Source of the DNA: Cladorhizidae sp. MBARI D1340-BT2
Lineage: Eukaryota > Porifera > Demospongiae > Poecilosclerida > Cladorhizidae
Assembly: GCA_028752905.1 (NCBI GenBank)
Contig: JAQNBH010000013.1
Span: 22,193,477 to 22,257,476, forward strand
DNA length: 64,000 bases
Direction: 5' to 3'
The notes beneath the pieces are model-generated. The model made no database searches. It was given only the letters and a program-made list of their open reading frames with translations, and had not been told where the DNA came from. The translations under genes and the position numbers were made by a program. Positions 1 through 10,776 of this stretch are shown piece after piece; positions within the stretch are counted from its first letter, which is position 1; each line of letters starts with the position of its first letter.

Positions 1-90
1 CAAGACCATGTCCCAGATTTTGTCAACTGATAGAGATGGCCCTTATCTGCAACATGTCAACAGATTATCAATAAATGTAGTGGTTTTTCA

Positions 91-128
91 CTGGCAGGCC
101 ACCGCTTTGGCAACTGGAAAACGCCAGG
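91..128 (+). other. GC-rich patch with weak dyad symmetry in the core
   Basis: This is the only clearly GC-rich stretch in the otherwise AT-rich unit. It contains ctggc/gccag and, nested inside, gcca/tggc as inverted pairs. It is almost invariant among the 74 copies; I noticed only one change, ggcaagcc in the unit at 17993. The conservation could reflect recent homogenisation rather than function. Confidence 0.4.
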
Positions 129-301
129 AAATATCGCAAACCTTACCACTTCAAATCACCATAACTTGCTAATACTTAGAGTACTCAAACTTTTGGCACG
201 TACAAAAGACAGATAATTAGAAGGGCTATCCGGTGATATAAAAATTATCTTTTTGGGGTAAAGTGTAGAACAGTTATGAGCTTTACGGCAAAAAAACAAG
301 A

Positions 302-316
302 TTTTTGGGGGGGAAA
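302..316 (+). repeat. T-G-A homopolymer run of constant total length (marker m4)
   Basis: Reads T5-G7-A3 here. Other units read T5-G6-A4, T6-G6-A3, T6-G5-A4 or T4-G7-A4, and in each copy I counted the total is 15. The borders between homopolymers move while the length stays fixed, which fits border substitutions better than replication slippage. Confidence 0.8.
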
Positions 317-348
317 TGAGAAACATATAGACCAAATAAGGGCAAATA

Positions 349-522
349 TCAAGATAGAGAACACATAATGAAACCTATCATTCGAATCATATCAAGTCCA
401 TTACAGTGAAGTATGCATAATAAATGGGTTTTTGGTATCAACAGAGAGCACAGAGAGAGACCTGTCTTAATAGCTATATATCAATGAAGTTTGGAGAATC
501 CATGAAGCTAACATATTTAGCA
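349..522 (+). repeat. X-Y dimer 1 of unit 1 (174 bp)
   Basis: X monomer 349-437 (89 bp, contains cattcgaatcatatcaag and ends gggtttttggta) and Y monomer 438-522 (85 bp, starts tcaacagagagcacag and ends catatttagca). X and Y share the opening tcaa-agagag element, a central 'tatcaagtc-atta-gtgaag' segment and an 'agaat-tatg' segment. That identifies them as diverged copies of one roughly 85-bp ancestor. Confidence 0.9.
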
Positions 523-701
523 TCAAGAGAGAGCAGAGAGAAACCTATCTTGTGATTCTATCAAGTCCATTACTGTGAAGTATGCAGAATATACGGATGT
601 TTGGTATCAAGAGAGAGAACAGAGAGAGGCCTACCTTTAGAGCTATATATCAAGTCTATTAATTGAAGTGTAGAGAATCTATGAAGCTAACATGTTTAGC
701 A
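523..701 (+). repeat. X-Y dimer 2 of unit 1 (179 bp)
   Basis: X monomer 523-606 (84 bp, 'cttgtgattctatcaagtcc' form with tacggatgtttggta end) and Y monomer 607-701 (95 bp, unusual 'ctattaattgaagtgtagag' centre). The Y monomer carries the extra 'aagctaac' element before its atgtttagca end that X lacks. Confidence 0.9.
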
Positions 702-874
702 CAAGATAGAGAACACTGAGAGATACATATCTTGCAAGTCCATTACAGTGAAGTGTGCAGAATATATGGATGTTTGGTATCAAGAGAGAGCACAGGGAGA
801 GACCAATCTTAATAGATATATATCAAGTTTATTCAGTGAAGTGTGGAGGATCTATGAAGCTAACCTGTCTAGCA
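702..874 (+). repeat. X-Y dimer 3 of unit 1 (173 bp)
   Basis: X monomer 702-779 (78 bp, shortest form: it has lost the leading t and about ten bases before 'caagtccattacag') and Y monomer 780-874 (95 bp, 'cacagggagagaccaatc' form ending acctgtctagca). It closes the first 526-bp three-dimer block (349-874). Confidence 0.9.
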
Positions 875-1400
875 TCAAGATAGAGAACACATAGAGAAAC
901 CTATCATTCGAGTCATATCAAGTCCATTACAGTGAAGTATGCATAATAAATGTTTTTTTTGTATCAACAGAGAGCACAGAGAGAGACCTGTCTTAATAGC
1001 TATATATCAATGAAGTTTGGAGAATCCATGAAGCTAACATATTTAGCATCAAGAGAGAGCAGAGAGAAACCTATCTTGTGATTCTATCAAGTCCATTACT
1101 GTGAAGTATGCAGAATATACGGATGTTTGGTATCAAGAGAGAGAACAGAGAGAGGCCTACCTTTAGAGCTATATATCAAGTCTATTAATTGAAGTGTAGA
1201 GAATCTATGAAGCTAACATGTTTAGCACAAGATAGAGAACACTGAGAGATACCTATCTTGCAAGTCCATTACAGTGAAGTGTGCAGAATATATGGATGTT
1301 TGGTATCAAGAGAGAGCACTTAGAGAGTCCTATCTTAATAGCTATACATCAACTCTATTCAGTGAAGTGTGGATAATCTACGAAGCTAACATGTTTACCA
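875..1400 (+). repeat. Second 526-bp three-dimer block of unit 1
   Basis: Dimers 875-1048 (174 bp), 1049-1227 (179 bp) and 1228-1400 (173 bp) repeat the 174-179-173 pattern of 349-874 exactly. The XL class therefore has its dimer block duplicated in tandem. The first X has gttttttttg where the first block has gggtttttgg. The last Y is the terminal form: 'cacttagagagtcctatc', 'catcaactctattc', ending atgtttacca. M units have one such block; L units have one block plus one fused dimer. Confidence 0.9.
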
Positions 1401-1436
1401 TCAAGTAAGAGTACAATTCATAACTGCCCTAATTAA
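1401..1436 (+). repeat. Truncated terminal monomer (36 bp) closing the unit
   Basis: Begins like an X monomer (tcaagtaagagtacaa) but stops after 36 bp, at ccctaattaa, where the next core starts. The same 36-bp remnant closes every unit of every size class. It marks the ancient point where core and monomer array were joined. Confidence 0.85.
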
Positions 1437-2532
1437 CAAGACCAAAGTCCCAGATTTTGTCAACTGATAGAGAAGGCCCTTATCTGCAACATATCAACAG
1501 ATTATCAATAAATGTAGTGGTTTTTCACTGGCAGGCCACCGCTTTGGCAACTGGAAAACGCCAGGAAATATCGCAAACCTTACCACTTCAAATCACCATA
1601 ACTTGCTAATACTTAGAGTACTCAAAAATTTGGCACGTACAAAAGACAGATAATTAGAAGGGCTATCCGGTGATATAAAAATTATCTTTTTTGGATAAAG
1701 TTTAGAAAAGTTATGAGCTTTACGGCAAAAAAACAAGATTTTTGGGGGGAAAATGAGAAACATATAGACCAAATTAGGGCAAATATCAAGATAGAGAACA
1801 CATAATGAAACCTATCATTCGAATCATATCAAGTCCATTACAGTGAAGTGTGCAGAATATTATGGATGTTTGATATCAACAGAGAGCACAGGGAGAGACC
1901 AATCTTAATAGATATATATCAAGTTTATTCAGTGAAGTGTGGAGAATCTATGAAGCTAACCTGTCTAGCATCAAGATAGAGAACACATAGAGAAACCTAT
2001 CATTCGAGTCATATCAAGTCCATTACAGTGAAGTATGCATAATAAATGTTTTTTTTGTATCAACAGAGAGCACAGAGAGAGACCTGTCTTAATAGCTATA
2101 TATCAATGAAGTTTGGAGAATCCATGAAGCTAACATATTTAGCATCAAGAGAGAGCAGAGAGAAACCTATCTTGTGATTCTATCAAGTCCATTACTATGA
2201 AGTATGCAGAATATACGGATGTTTGGTATCAAGAGAGAGAACAGAGAGAGGCCTACCTTTAGAGCTATATATCAAGTCTATTAATTGAAGTGTAGAGAAT
2301 CTATGAAGCTAACATGTTTAGCACAAGATAGAGAACACTGAGAGATACCTATCTTGCAAGTCCATTACAGTGAAGTGTGCAGAATATATGGATGTTTGGT
2401 ATCAAGAGAGAGCACTTAGAGAGTCCTATCTTAATAGCTATACATCAACTCTATTCAGTGAAGTGTGGATAATCTACGAAGCTAACATGTTTACCATCAA
2501 GTAAGAGTACAATTCATAACTGCCCTAATTAA
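1437..2532 (+). repeat. Unit 2, L, AA start
   Basis: Markers: caaaaattt, ccggtg, A-form m3, m4 T5-G6-A4. Its first dimer is fused: the X head of dimer 1 is joined to the X tail and Y of dimer 3 (gaatattatggatgtttgata, then cacagggagag). That removes about 341 bp relative to XL. It has the private ttactatgaag. Confidence 0.93.
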
Positions 2533-3099
2533 CAAGACCAAAGTCCCAGATTTTGTCAACTGATAGAGAAGGCCCTTATCTGCAACATATCAACAGATTA
2601 TCAATAAAGTAGTGGTTTTTCACTGGCAGGCCACCGCTTTGGCAACTGGAAAACGCCAGGAAATATCGCAAACCTTACCACTTCAAATCACTATAACTTG
2701 CTAATACTTAGAGTACTCAAAAATTTGGCACGTACAAAAGACAGATAATTAGAAGGGCTATCCGATGATATAAAAATTATCTTTTTTGGATAAAGTTTAG
2801 AAAAGTTATGAGCTTTACGGCAAAAAAACAAGATTTTTGGGGGGGAAATGAGAAACATATAGACCAATTTAGGGCAAATATCAAGATAGAGAACACATAA
2901 TGAAACCTATCATTCGAATCATATCAAGTCCATTACAGTGAAGTGTGCAGAATATATGGATGTTTGTATCAAGAGAGAGCACTTAGAGAGTCCTATGTTA
3001 ATAGCTTTACATCAAGTCTATTCAGTGAAGTGTGGATAATCTACGAAGCTAACATGTTTAGCATCAAGTAAGAGTACAATTCATAACTGCCCTAATTAA
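2533..3099 (+). repeat. Unit 3, S, AA start (567 bp)
   Basis: A single fused dimer: X head of dimer 1, then 'tatggatgtttgta', then the terminal Y. It is one base short for an AA-start S unit because of caataaagtag. Other markers: tcactataac, ctatccgatg, ccaatttaggg, cctatgttaatag, m4 T5-G7-A3. Confidence 0.93.
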
Positions 3100-4535
3100 C
3101 AAGACCATGTCCCAGATTTTGTCAACTGATAGAGATGGCCCTTATCTGCAACATGTCAACAGATTATCAATAAATGTAGTGGTTTTTCACTGGCAGGCCA
3201 CCGCTTTGGCAACTGGAAAACGCCAGGAAATATCGCAAACCTTACCACTTCAAATCACCATAACTTGCTAATACTTAGAGTACTCAAACTTTTGGCACGT
3301 ACAAAAGACAGATAATTAGAAGGGCTATCCGGTGATATAAAAATTATCTTTTTGGGGTAAAGTGTAGAACAGTTATGAGCTTTACGGCAAAAAAACAAGA
3401 TTTTTGGGGGGGAAATGAGAAACATATAGACCAAATAAGGGCAAATATCAAGATAGAGAACACATAATGAAACCTATCATTCGAATCATATCAAGTCCAT
3501 TACAGTGAAGTATGCATAATAAATGGGTTTTTGGTATCAACAGAGAGCACAGAGAGAGACCTGTCTTAATAGCTATATATCAATGAAGTTTGGAGAATCC
3601 ATGAAGCTAACATATTTAGCATCAAGAGAGAGCAGAGAGAAACCTATCTTGTGATTCTATCAAGTCCATTACTGTGAAGTATGCAGAATATACGGATGTT
3701 TGGTATCAAGAGAGAGAACAGAGAGAGGCCTACCTTTAGAGCTATATATCAAGTCTATTAATTGAAGTGTAGAGAATCTATGAAGCTAACATGTTTAGCA
3801 CAAGATAGAGAACACTGAGAGATACATATCTTGCAAGTCCATTACAGTGAAGTGTGCAGAATATATGGATGTTTGGTATCAAGAGAGAGCACAGGGAGAG
3901 ACCAATCTTAATAGATATATATCAAGTTTATTCAGTGAAGTGTGGAGGATCTATGAAGCTAACCTGTCTAGCATCAAGATAGAGAACACATAGAGAAACC
4001 TATCATTCGAGTCATATCAAGTCCATTACAGTGAAGTATGCATAATAAATGTTTTTTTTGTATCAACAGAGAGCACAGAGAGAGACCTGTCTTAATAGCT
4101 ATATATCAATGAAGTTTGGAGAATCCATGAAGCTAACATATTTAGCATCAAGAGAGAGCAGAGAGAAACCTATCTTGTGATTCTATCAAGTCCATTACTG
4201 TGAAGTATGCAGAATATACGGATGTTTGGTATCAAGAGAGAGAACAGAGAGAGGCCTACCTTTAGAGCTATATATCAAGTCTATTAATTGAAGTGTAGAG
4301 AATCTATGAAGCTAACATGTTTAGCACAAGATAGAGAACACTGAGAGATACCTATCTTGCAAGTCCATTACAGTGAAGTGTGCAGAATATATGGATGTTT
4401 GGTATCAAGAGAGAGCACTTAGAGAGTCCTATCTTAATAGCTATACATCAACTCTATTCAGTGAAGTGTGGATAATCTACGAAGCTAACATGTTTACCAT
4501 CAAGTAAGAGTACAATTCATAACTGCCCTAATTAA
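3100..4535 (+). repeat. Unit 4, XL, TG start
   Basis: Matches unit 1 at every marker compared, including gagatggccc, the ggggtaaag form and ccaaataaggg. Confidence 0.93.
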
Positions 4536-5631
4536 CAAGACCAAAGTCCCAGATTTTGTCAACTGATAGAGAAGGCCCTTATCTGCAACATATCAACAGA
4601 TTATCAATAAATGTAGTGGTTTTTCACTGGCAGGCCACCGCTTTGGCAACTGGAAAACGCCAGGAAATATCGCAAACCTTACCACTTCAAATCACCATAA
4701 CTTGCTAATACTTAGAGTACTCAAAAATTTGGCACGTACAAAAGACAGATAATTAGAAGGGCTATCCGGTGATATAAAAATTATCTTTTTTGGATAAAGT
4801 TTAGAAAAGTTATGAGCTTTACGGCAAAAAAACAAGATTTTTGGGGGGAAAATGAGAAACATATAGACCAAATTAGGGCAAATATCAAGATAGAGAACAC
4901 ATAATGAAACCTATCATTCGAATCATATCAAGTCCATTACAGTGAAGTGTGCAGAATATTATGGATGTTTGATATCAACAGAGAGCACAGGGAGAGACCA
5001 ATCTTAATAGATATATATCAAGTTTATTCAGTGAAGTGTGGAGAATCTATGAAGCTAACCTGTCTAGCATCAAGATAGAGAACACATAGAGAAACCTATC
5101 ATTCGAGTCATATCAAGTCCATTACAGTGAAGTATGCATAATAAATGTTTTTTTTGTATCAACAGAGAGCACAGAGAGAGACCTGTCTTAATAGCTATAT
5201 ATCAATGAAGTTTGGAGAATCCATGAAGCTAACATATTTAGCATCAAGAGAGAGCAGAGAGAAACCTATCTTGTGATTCTATCAAGTCCATTACTATGAA
5301 GTATGCAGAATATACGGATGTTTGGTATCAAGAGAGAGAACAGAGAGAGGCCTACCTTTAGAGCTATATATCAAGTCTATTAATTGAAGTGTAGAGAATC
5401 TATGAAGCTAACATGTTTAGCACAAGATAGAGAACACTGAGAGATACCTATCTTGCAAGTCCATTACAGTGAAGTGTGCAGAATATATGGATGTTTGGTA
5501 TCAAGAGAGAGCACTTAGAGAGTCCTATCTTAATAGCTATACATCAACTCTATTCAGTGAAGTGTGGATAATCTACGAAGCTAACATGTTTACCATCAAG
5601 TAAGAGTACAATTCATAACTGCCCTAATTAA
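4536..5631 (+). repeat. Unit 5, L, AA start
   Basis: Matches unit 2, including ttactatgaag. Confidence 0.93.
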
Positions 5632-6198
5632 CAAGACCAAAGTCCCAGATTTTGTCAACTGATAGAGAAGGCCCTTATCTGCAACATATCAACAGATTAT
5701 CAATAAAGTAGTGGTTTTTCACTGGCAGGCCACCGCTTTGGCAACTGGAAAACGCCAGGAAATATCGCAAACCTTACCACTTCAAATCACTATAACTTGC
5801 TAATACTTAGAGTACTCAAAAATTTGGCACGTACAAAAGACAGATAATTAGAAGGGCTATCCGATGATATAAAAATTATCTTTTTTGGATAAAGTTTAGA
5901 AAAGTTATGAGCTTTACGGCAAAAAAACAAGATTTTTGGGGGGAAAATGAGAAACATATAGACCAATTTAGGGCAAATATCAAGATAGAGAACACATAAT
6001 GAAACCTATCATTCGAATCATATCAAGTCCATTACAGTGAAGTGTGCAGAATATATGGATGTTTGTATCAAGAGAGAGCACTTAGAGAGTCCTATGTTAA
6101 TAGCTTTACATCAAGTCTATTCAGTGAAGTGTGGATAATCTACGAAGCTAACATGTTTAGCATCAAGTAAGAGTACAATTCATAACTGCCCTAATTAA
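5632..6198 (+). repeat. Unit 6, S, AA start (567 bp)
   Basis: Matches unit 3, including caataaagtag and ctatccgatg. The exception is m4, which is T5-G6-A4 rather than T5-G7-A3, a change in one border base. Confidence 0.93.
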
Positions 6199-7634
6199 CA
6201 AGACCATGTCCCAGATTTTGTCAACTGATAGAGATGGCCCTTATCTGCAACATGTCAACAGATTATCAATAAATGTAGTGGTTTTTCACTGGCAGGCCAC
6301 CGCTTTGGCAACTGGAAAACGCCAGGAAATATCGCAAACCTTACCACTTCAAATCACCATAACTTGCTAATACTTAGAGTACTCAAACTTTTGGCACGTA
6401 CAAAAGACAGATAATTAGAAGGGCTATCCGGTGATATAAAAATTATCTTTTTTGGGTAAAGTGTAGAACAGTTATGAGCTTTACGGCAAAAAAACAAGAT
6501 TTTTGGGGGGGAAATGAGAAACATATAGACCAAATTAGGGCAAATATCAAGATAGAGAACACATAATGAAACCTATCATTCGAATCATATCAAGTCCATT
6601 ACAGTGAAGTATGCATAATAAATGGGTTTTTGGTATCAACAGAGAGCACAGAGAGAGACCTGTCTTAATAGCTATATATCAATGAAGTTTGGAGAATCCA
6701 TGAAGCTAACATATTTAGCATCAAGAGAGAGCAGAGAGAAACCTATCTTGTGATTCTATCAAGTCCATTACTGTGAAGTATGCAGAATATACGGATGTTT
6801 GGTATCAAGAGAGAGAACAGAGAGAGGCCTACCTTTAGAGCTATATATCAAGTCTATTAATTGAAGTGTAGAGAATCTATGAAGCTAACATGTTTAGCAC
6901 AAGATAGAGAACACTGAGAGATACATATCTTGCAAGTCCATTACAGTGAAGTGTGCAGAATATATGGATGTTTGGTATCAAGAGAGAGCACAGGGAGAGA
7001 CCAATCTTAATAGATATATATCAAGTTTATTCAGTGAAGTGTGGAGGATCTATGAAGCTAACCTGTCTAGCATCAAGATAGAGAACACATAGAGAAACCT
7101 ATCATTCGAGTCATATCAAGTCCATTACAGTGAAGTATGCATAATAAATGTTTTTTTTGTATCAACAGAGAGCACAGAGAGAGACCTGTCTTAATAGCTA
7201 TATATCAATGAAGTTTGGAGAATCCATGAAGCTAACATATTTAGCATCAAGAGAGAGCAGAGAGAAACCTATCTTGTGATTCTATCAAGTCCATTACTGT
7301 GAAGTATGCAGAATATACGGATGTTTGGTATCAAGAGAGAGAACAGAGAGAGGCCTACCTTTAGAGCTATATATCAAGTCTATTAATTGAAGTGTAGAGA
7401 ATCTATGAAGCTAACATGTTTAGCACAAGATAGAGAACACTGAGAGATACCTATCTTTCAAGTCCATTACAGTGAAGTGTGCAGAATATATGGATGTTTG
7501 GTATCAAGAGAGAGCACTTAGAGAGTCCTATCTTAATAGCTATACATCAACTCTATTCAGTGAAGTGTGGATAATCTACGAAGCTAACATGTTTACCATC
7601 AAGTAAGAGTACAATTCATAACTGCCCTAATTAA
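6199..7634 (+). repeat. Unit 7, XL, TG start
   Basis: Shares gagatggccc with units 1 and 4 but has gggtaaag (T6-G3) and ccaaattaggg. It also has the private cctatctttcaag near 7450. Confidence 0.93.
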
Positions 7635-8545
7635 CAAGACCAAAGTCCCAGATTTTGTCAACTGATAGAGAAGGCCCTTATCTGCAACATATCAACAGAT
7701 TATCAATAAATGTAGTGGTTTTTCACTGGCAGGCCACCGCTTTGGCAACTGGAAAACGCCAGGAAATATCCCAAACCTTACCACTTCAAATCACCATAAC
7801 TTGCTAATACTTAGAGTACTCAAAAATTTGGCACGTACAAAAGACAGATAATTAGAAGGGCTATTCGGTGATATAAAAATTATCTTTTTTGGATAAAGTT
7901 TAGAAAAGTTATGAGCTTTACGGCAAAAAAACAAGATTTTTGGGGGGAAAATGAGAAACATATAGACCAAATTAGGGCAAATATCAAGATAGAGAACACA
8001 TAATGAAACCTATCATTCGAATCATATCAAGTCCATTACAGTGAAGTATGCATAATAAATGGGTTTTTGGTATCAACAGAGAGCACAGAGAGAGACCTGT
8101 CTTAATAGCTATATATCAATGAAGTTTGGAGAATCCATGAAGCTAACATATTTAGCATCAAGAGAGAGCAGAGAGAAACCTATCTTGTGATTCTATCAAG
8201 TCCATTACTGTGAAGTATGCAGAATATACGGATGTTTGGTATCAAGAGAGAGAACAGAGAGAGGCCTACCTTTAGAGCTATATATCAAGTCTATTAATTG
8301 AAGTGTAGAGAATCTATGAAGCTAACATGTTTAGCACAAGATAGAGAACACTGAGAGATACCTATCTTGCAAGTCCATTACAGTGAAGTGTGCAGAATAT
8401 ATGGATGTTTGGTATCAAGAGAGAGCACTTAGAGAGTCCTATCTTAATAGCTATACATCAAGTCTATTCAGTGAAGTGTGGATAATCTACGAAGCTAACA
8501 TGTTTAGCATCAAGTAAGAGTACAATTCATAACTGCCCTAATTAA
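7635..8545 (+). repeat. Unit 8, M, AA start
   Basis: One 526-bp block only. Markers: aaatatcccaaacc (private), caaaaattt, ctattcggtg, A-form m3. It takes the place of L in the third XL-containing HOR. Confidence 0.93.
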
Positions 8546-9113
8546 CAAGACCAAAGTCCCAGATTTTGTCAACTGATAGAGAAGGCCCTTATCTGCAACA
8601 TGTCAACAGATTATCAATAAATGTAGTGGTTTTTCACTGGCAGGCCACCGCTTTGGCAACTGGAAAACGCCAGGAAATATCGCAAACCTTACCACTTCAA
8701 ATCACCATAACTTGCTAATACTTAGAGTACTCAAACTTTTGGCACGTACAAAAGACAGATAATTAGAAGGGCTATCCTGTGATATAAAAATTATCTTTTT
8801 TGGGTAAAGTGTAGAACAGTTATGAGCTTTACGGCAAAAAAACAAGATTTTTGGGGGGGAAATGAGAAACATATAGACCAAATTAGGGCAAATATCAAGA
8901 TAGAGAACACATAATGAAACCTATCATTCGAATCATATCAAGTCCATTACAGTGAAGTGTGCAGAATATATGGATGTTTGTATCAAGAGAGAGCACTTAG
9001 AGAGTCCTATCTTAATAGCTTTACATCAAGTCTATTCAGTGAAGTGTGGATAATCTACGAAGCTAACATGTTTAGCATCAAGTAAGAGTACAATTCATAA
9101 CTGCCCTAATTAA
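8546..9113 (+). repeat. Unit 9, S, AA start
   Basis: It has acatgtcaac, normally linked to TG starts, and caaactttt, the private ctatcctgtg and G-form m3. It has an AA first base pair with a TG-like core, so it is probably recombinant near its start. Confidence 0.9.
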
Positions 9114-10208
9114 CAAGACCATGTCCCAGATTTTGTCAACTGATAGAGAAGGCCCTTATCTGCAACATGTCAACAGATTATCAATAAATGTAGTGGTTTT
9201 TCACTGGCAGGCCACCGCTTTGGCAACTGGAAAACGCCAGGAAATATCGCAAACCTTACCACTTCAAATCACCATAACTTGCTAATACTTAGAGTACTCA
9301 AACTTTTGGCACATACAAAAGACAGATAATTAGAAGGGCTATCCGGTGATATAAAAATTATCTTTTTTGGGTAAAGTTTAGAACAGTTATGAGCTTTACG
9401 GCAAAAAAACAAGATTTTTTGGGGGAAAATGAGAAACATATAGACCAAATTAGGGCAAATATCAAGATAGAGAACACATAATGAAACCTATCATTCGAAT
9501 CATATCAAGTCCATTACAGTGAAGTTTGCAGAATATTATGGATGTTTGATATCAACAGAGAGCACAGGGAGAGACCAATCTTAATAGATATATATCAAGT
9601 TTATTCAGTGAAGTGTGGAGAATCTATGAAGCTAACCTGTCTAGCATCAAGATAGAGAACACATAGAGAAACCTATCATTCGAGTCATATCAAGTCCATT
9701 ACAGTGAAGTATGCATAATAAATGTTTTTTTGGTATCAACAGAGAGCACAGAGAGAGACCTGTCTTAATAGCTATATATCAATGAAGTTTGGAGAATCCA
9801 TGAAGCTAACATATTTAGCATCAAGAGAGAGCAGAGAGAAACCTATCTTGTGATTCTATCAAGTCCATTACTGTGAAGTATGCAGAATATACGGATGTTT
9901 GGTATCAAGAGAGAGAACAGAGAGAGGCCTACCTTTAGAGCTATATATCAAGTCTATTAATTGAAGTGTAGAGAATCTATGAAGCTAACATGTTTAGCAC
10001 AAGATAGAGAACACTGAGAGATACCTATCTTGCAAGTCCATTACAGTGAAGTGTGCAGAATATATGGATGTTTGGTATCAAGAGAGAGCACTTAGAGAGT
10101 CCTATCTTAATAGCTATACATCAACTCTATTCAGTGAAGTGTGGATAATCTACGAAGCTAACATGTTTACCATCAAGTAAGAGTACAATTCATAACTGCC
10201 CTAATTAA
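9114..10208 (+). repeat. Unit 10, L, TG start
   Basis: Markers: caaactttt/cacata, m3 gggtaaagtttagaacag, m4 T6-G5-A4. First unit of the 5554-bp duplication; partner is unit 17. Confidence 0.93.
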
Positions 10209-10776
10209 CAAGACCAAAGTCCCAGATTTTGTCAACTGATAGAGAAGGCCCTTATCTGCAACATATCAACAGATTATCAATAAATGTAGTGGTTTTTCAC
10301 TGGCAGGCCACCGCTTTGGCAACTGGAAAACGCCAGGAAATATCGCAAACCTTACCATTTCAAATCACCATAACTTGCTAATACTTAGAGTACTCAAAAA
10401 TTTGGCACGTACAAAAGACAGATAATTAGAAGGGCTATCCGGTGATATAAAAATTATCTTTTTTGGATAAAGTTTAGAAAAGTTATGAGCTTTACGGCAA
10501 AAAAACAAGATTTTTTGGGGGGAAATGAGAAACATATAGACCAAATTAGGGCAAATATCAAGATAGAGAACACATAATGAAACCTATCATTCGAATCATA
10601 TCAAGTCCATTACAGTGAAGTGTGCAGAATATATGGATGTTTGTATCAAGAGAGAGCACTTAGAGAGTCCTATCTTAATAGCTTTACATCAAGTCTATTC
10701 AGTGAAGTGTGGATAATCTACGAAGCTAACATGTTTAGCATCAAGTAAGAGTACAATTCATAACTGCCCTAATTAA
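10209..10776 (+). repeat. Unit 11, S, AA start
   Basis: Markers: taccatttcaaatc, caaaaattt, A-form m3, m4 T6-G6-A3. Partner is unit 18. Confidence 0.93.

Larger units (their letters stand above)
1..348 (+). repeat. Reference core module (348 bp) of the composite unit
   Basis: This is the part of each unit that shows no resemblance to the 85-bp monomers. It opens at the start marker (TG here), holds a locally GC-rich patch at 91-128 and ends where the first 'tcaagatagagaacac' monomer begins. All strong copy-to-copy markers (m1 at 186-206, m2 at 226-235, m3 at 251-273, m4 at 302-316) lie here. Small inverted repeats are visible: agtg/cact around a six-base loop (79-92), ctggc (91-95) against gccag (123-127), and gcca (98-101) against tggc (108-111). 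They are too short to claim a structure. It is present in every unit regardless of size class, so it is either the ancestral spacer or an old insertion amplified with the array. No transposase, terminal repeat or RNA gene is recognisable. Confidence 0.9.
1..1436 (+). repeat. Unit 1, XL, TG start
   Basis: Markers: gagatggccc, caaactttt/cacgta, ccggtg, m3 with T5-G4 (ctttttggggtaaag), m4 T5-G7-A3, ccaaataaggg. It is taken as the reference unit. Confidence 0.93.
1..3099 (+). repeat. 3099-bp HOR, copy 1 (XL-L-S)
   Basis: Unit lengths 1436, 1096 and 567. Confidence 0.93.
3100..6198 (+). repeat. 3099-bp HOR, copy 2 (XL-L-S)
   Basis: Same length and same rare variants as copy 1. The only difference I noticed is the m4 border in the S unit. 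Confidence 0.93.
1..9113 (+). repeat. Zone 1: XL-L-S higher-order repeats (3099 bp)
   Basis: Three successive HORs: 1-3099, 3100-6198 and 6199-9113. The first two have unit lengths 1436, 1096 and 567 and share rare variants: gagatggccc in the XL unit, ttactatgaag in the L unit, caataaagtag and tcactataac in the S unit. The third is 2915 bp because its middle unit is M (911 bp) rather than L. This is the only zone with XL units. Confidence 0.92.
6199..9113 (+). repeat. Variant HOR, 2915 bp (XL-M-S)
   Basis: M (911 bp) stands where copies 1 and 2 have L (1096 bp). The S unit is of a different lineage (caaactttt, G-form m3). Confidence 0.9.

Noticed and set aside
79..128. Stable hairpin or cruciform in the core
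   Set aside because: Stems are only 4-5 bp, overlap each other and are not supported by compensating changes among copies.
251..316. T-runs in the core as transcription terminators
   Set aside because: No promoter or transcribed unit is visible and the runs are part of the AT-rich repeat.
1..348. Core as an intact transposable element
   Set aside because: No terminal inverted or long terminal repeats, no target-site duplication and no coding capacity can be seen at its borders.
376..396. CENP-B box-like site around the ttcgaa palindrome in the first X monomer
   Set aside because: It matches the ttcg and a few other positions but lacks the cggg half of the box on either strand. Many later X copies have ttcgag, so it is not kept as a palindrome.
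376..396. RNA polymerase III B-box-like motif (ttcgaatc) that could make a tRNA-derived element
   Set aside because: No matching A box at the proper distance and no cloverleaf can be drawn. The motif is one of many variants of the monomer.
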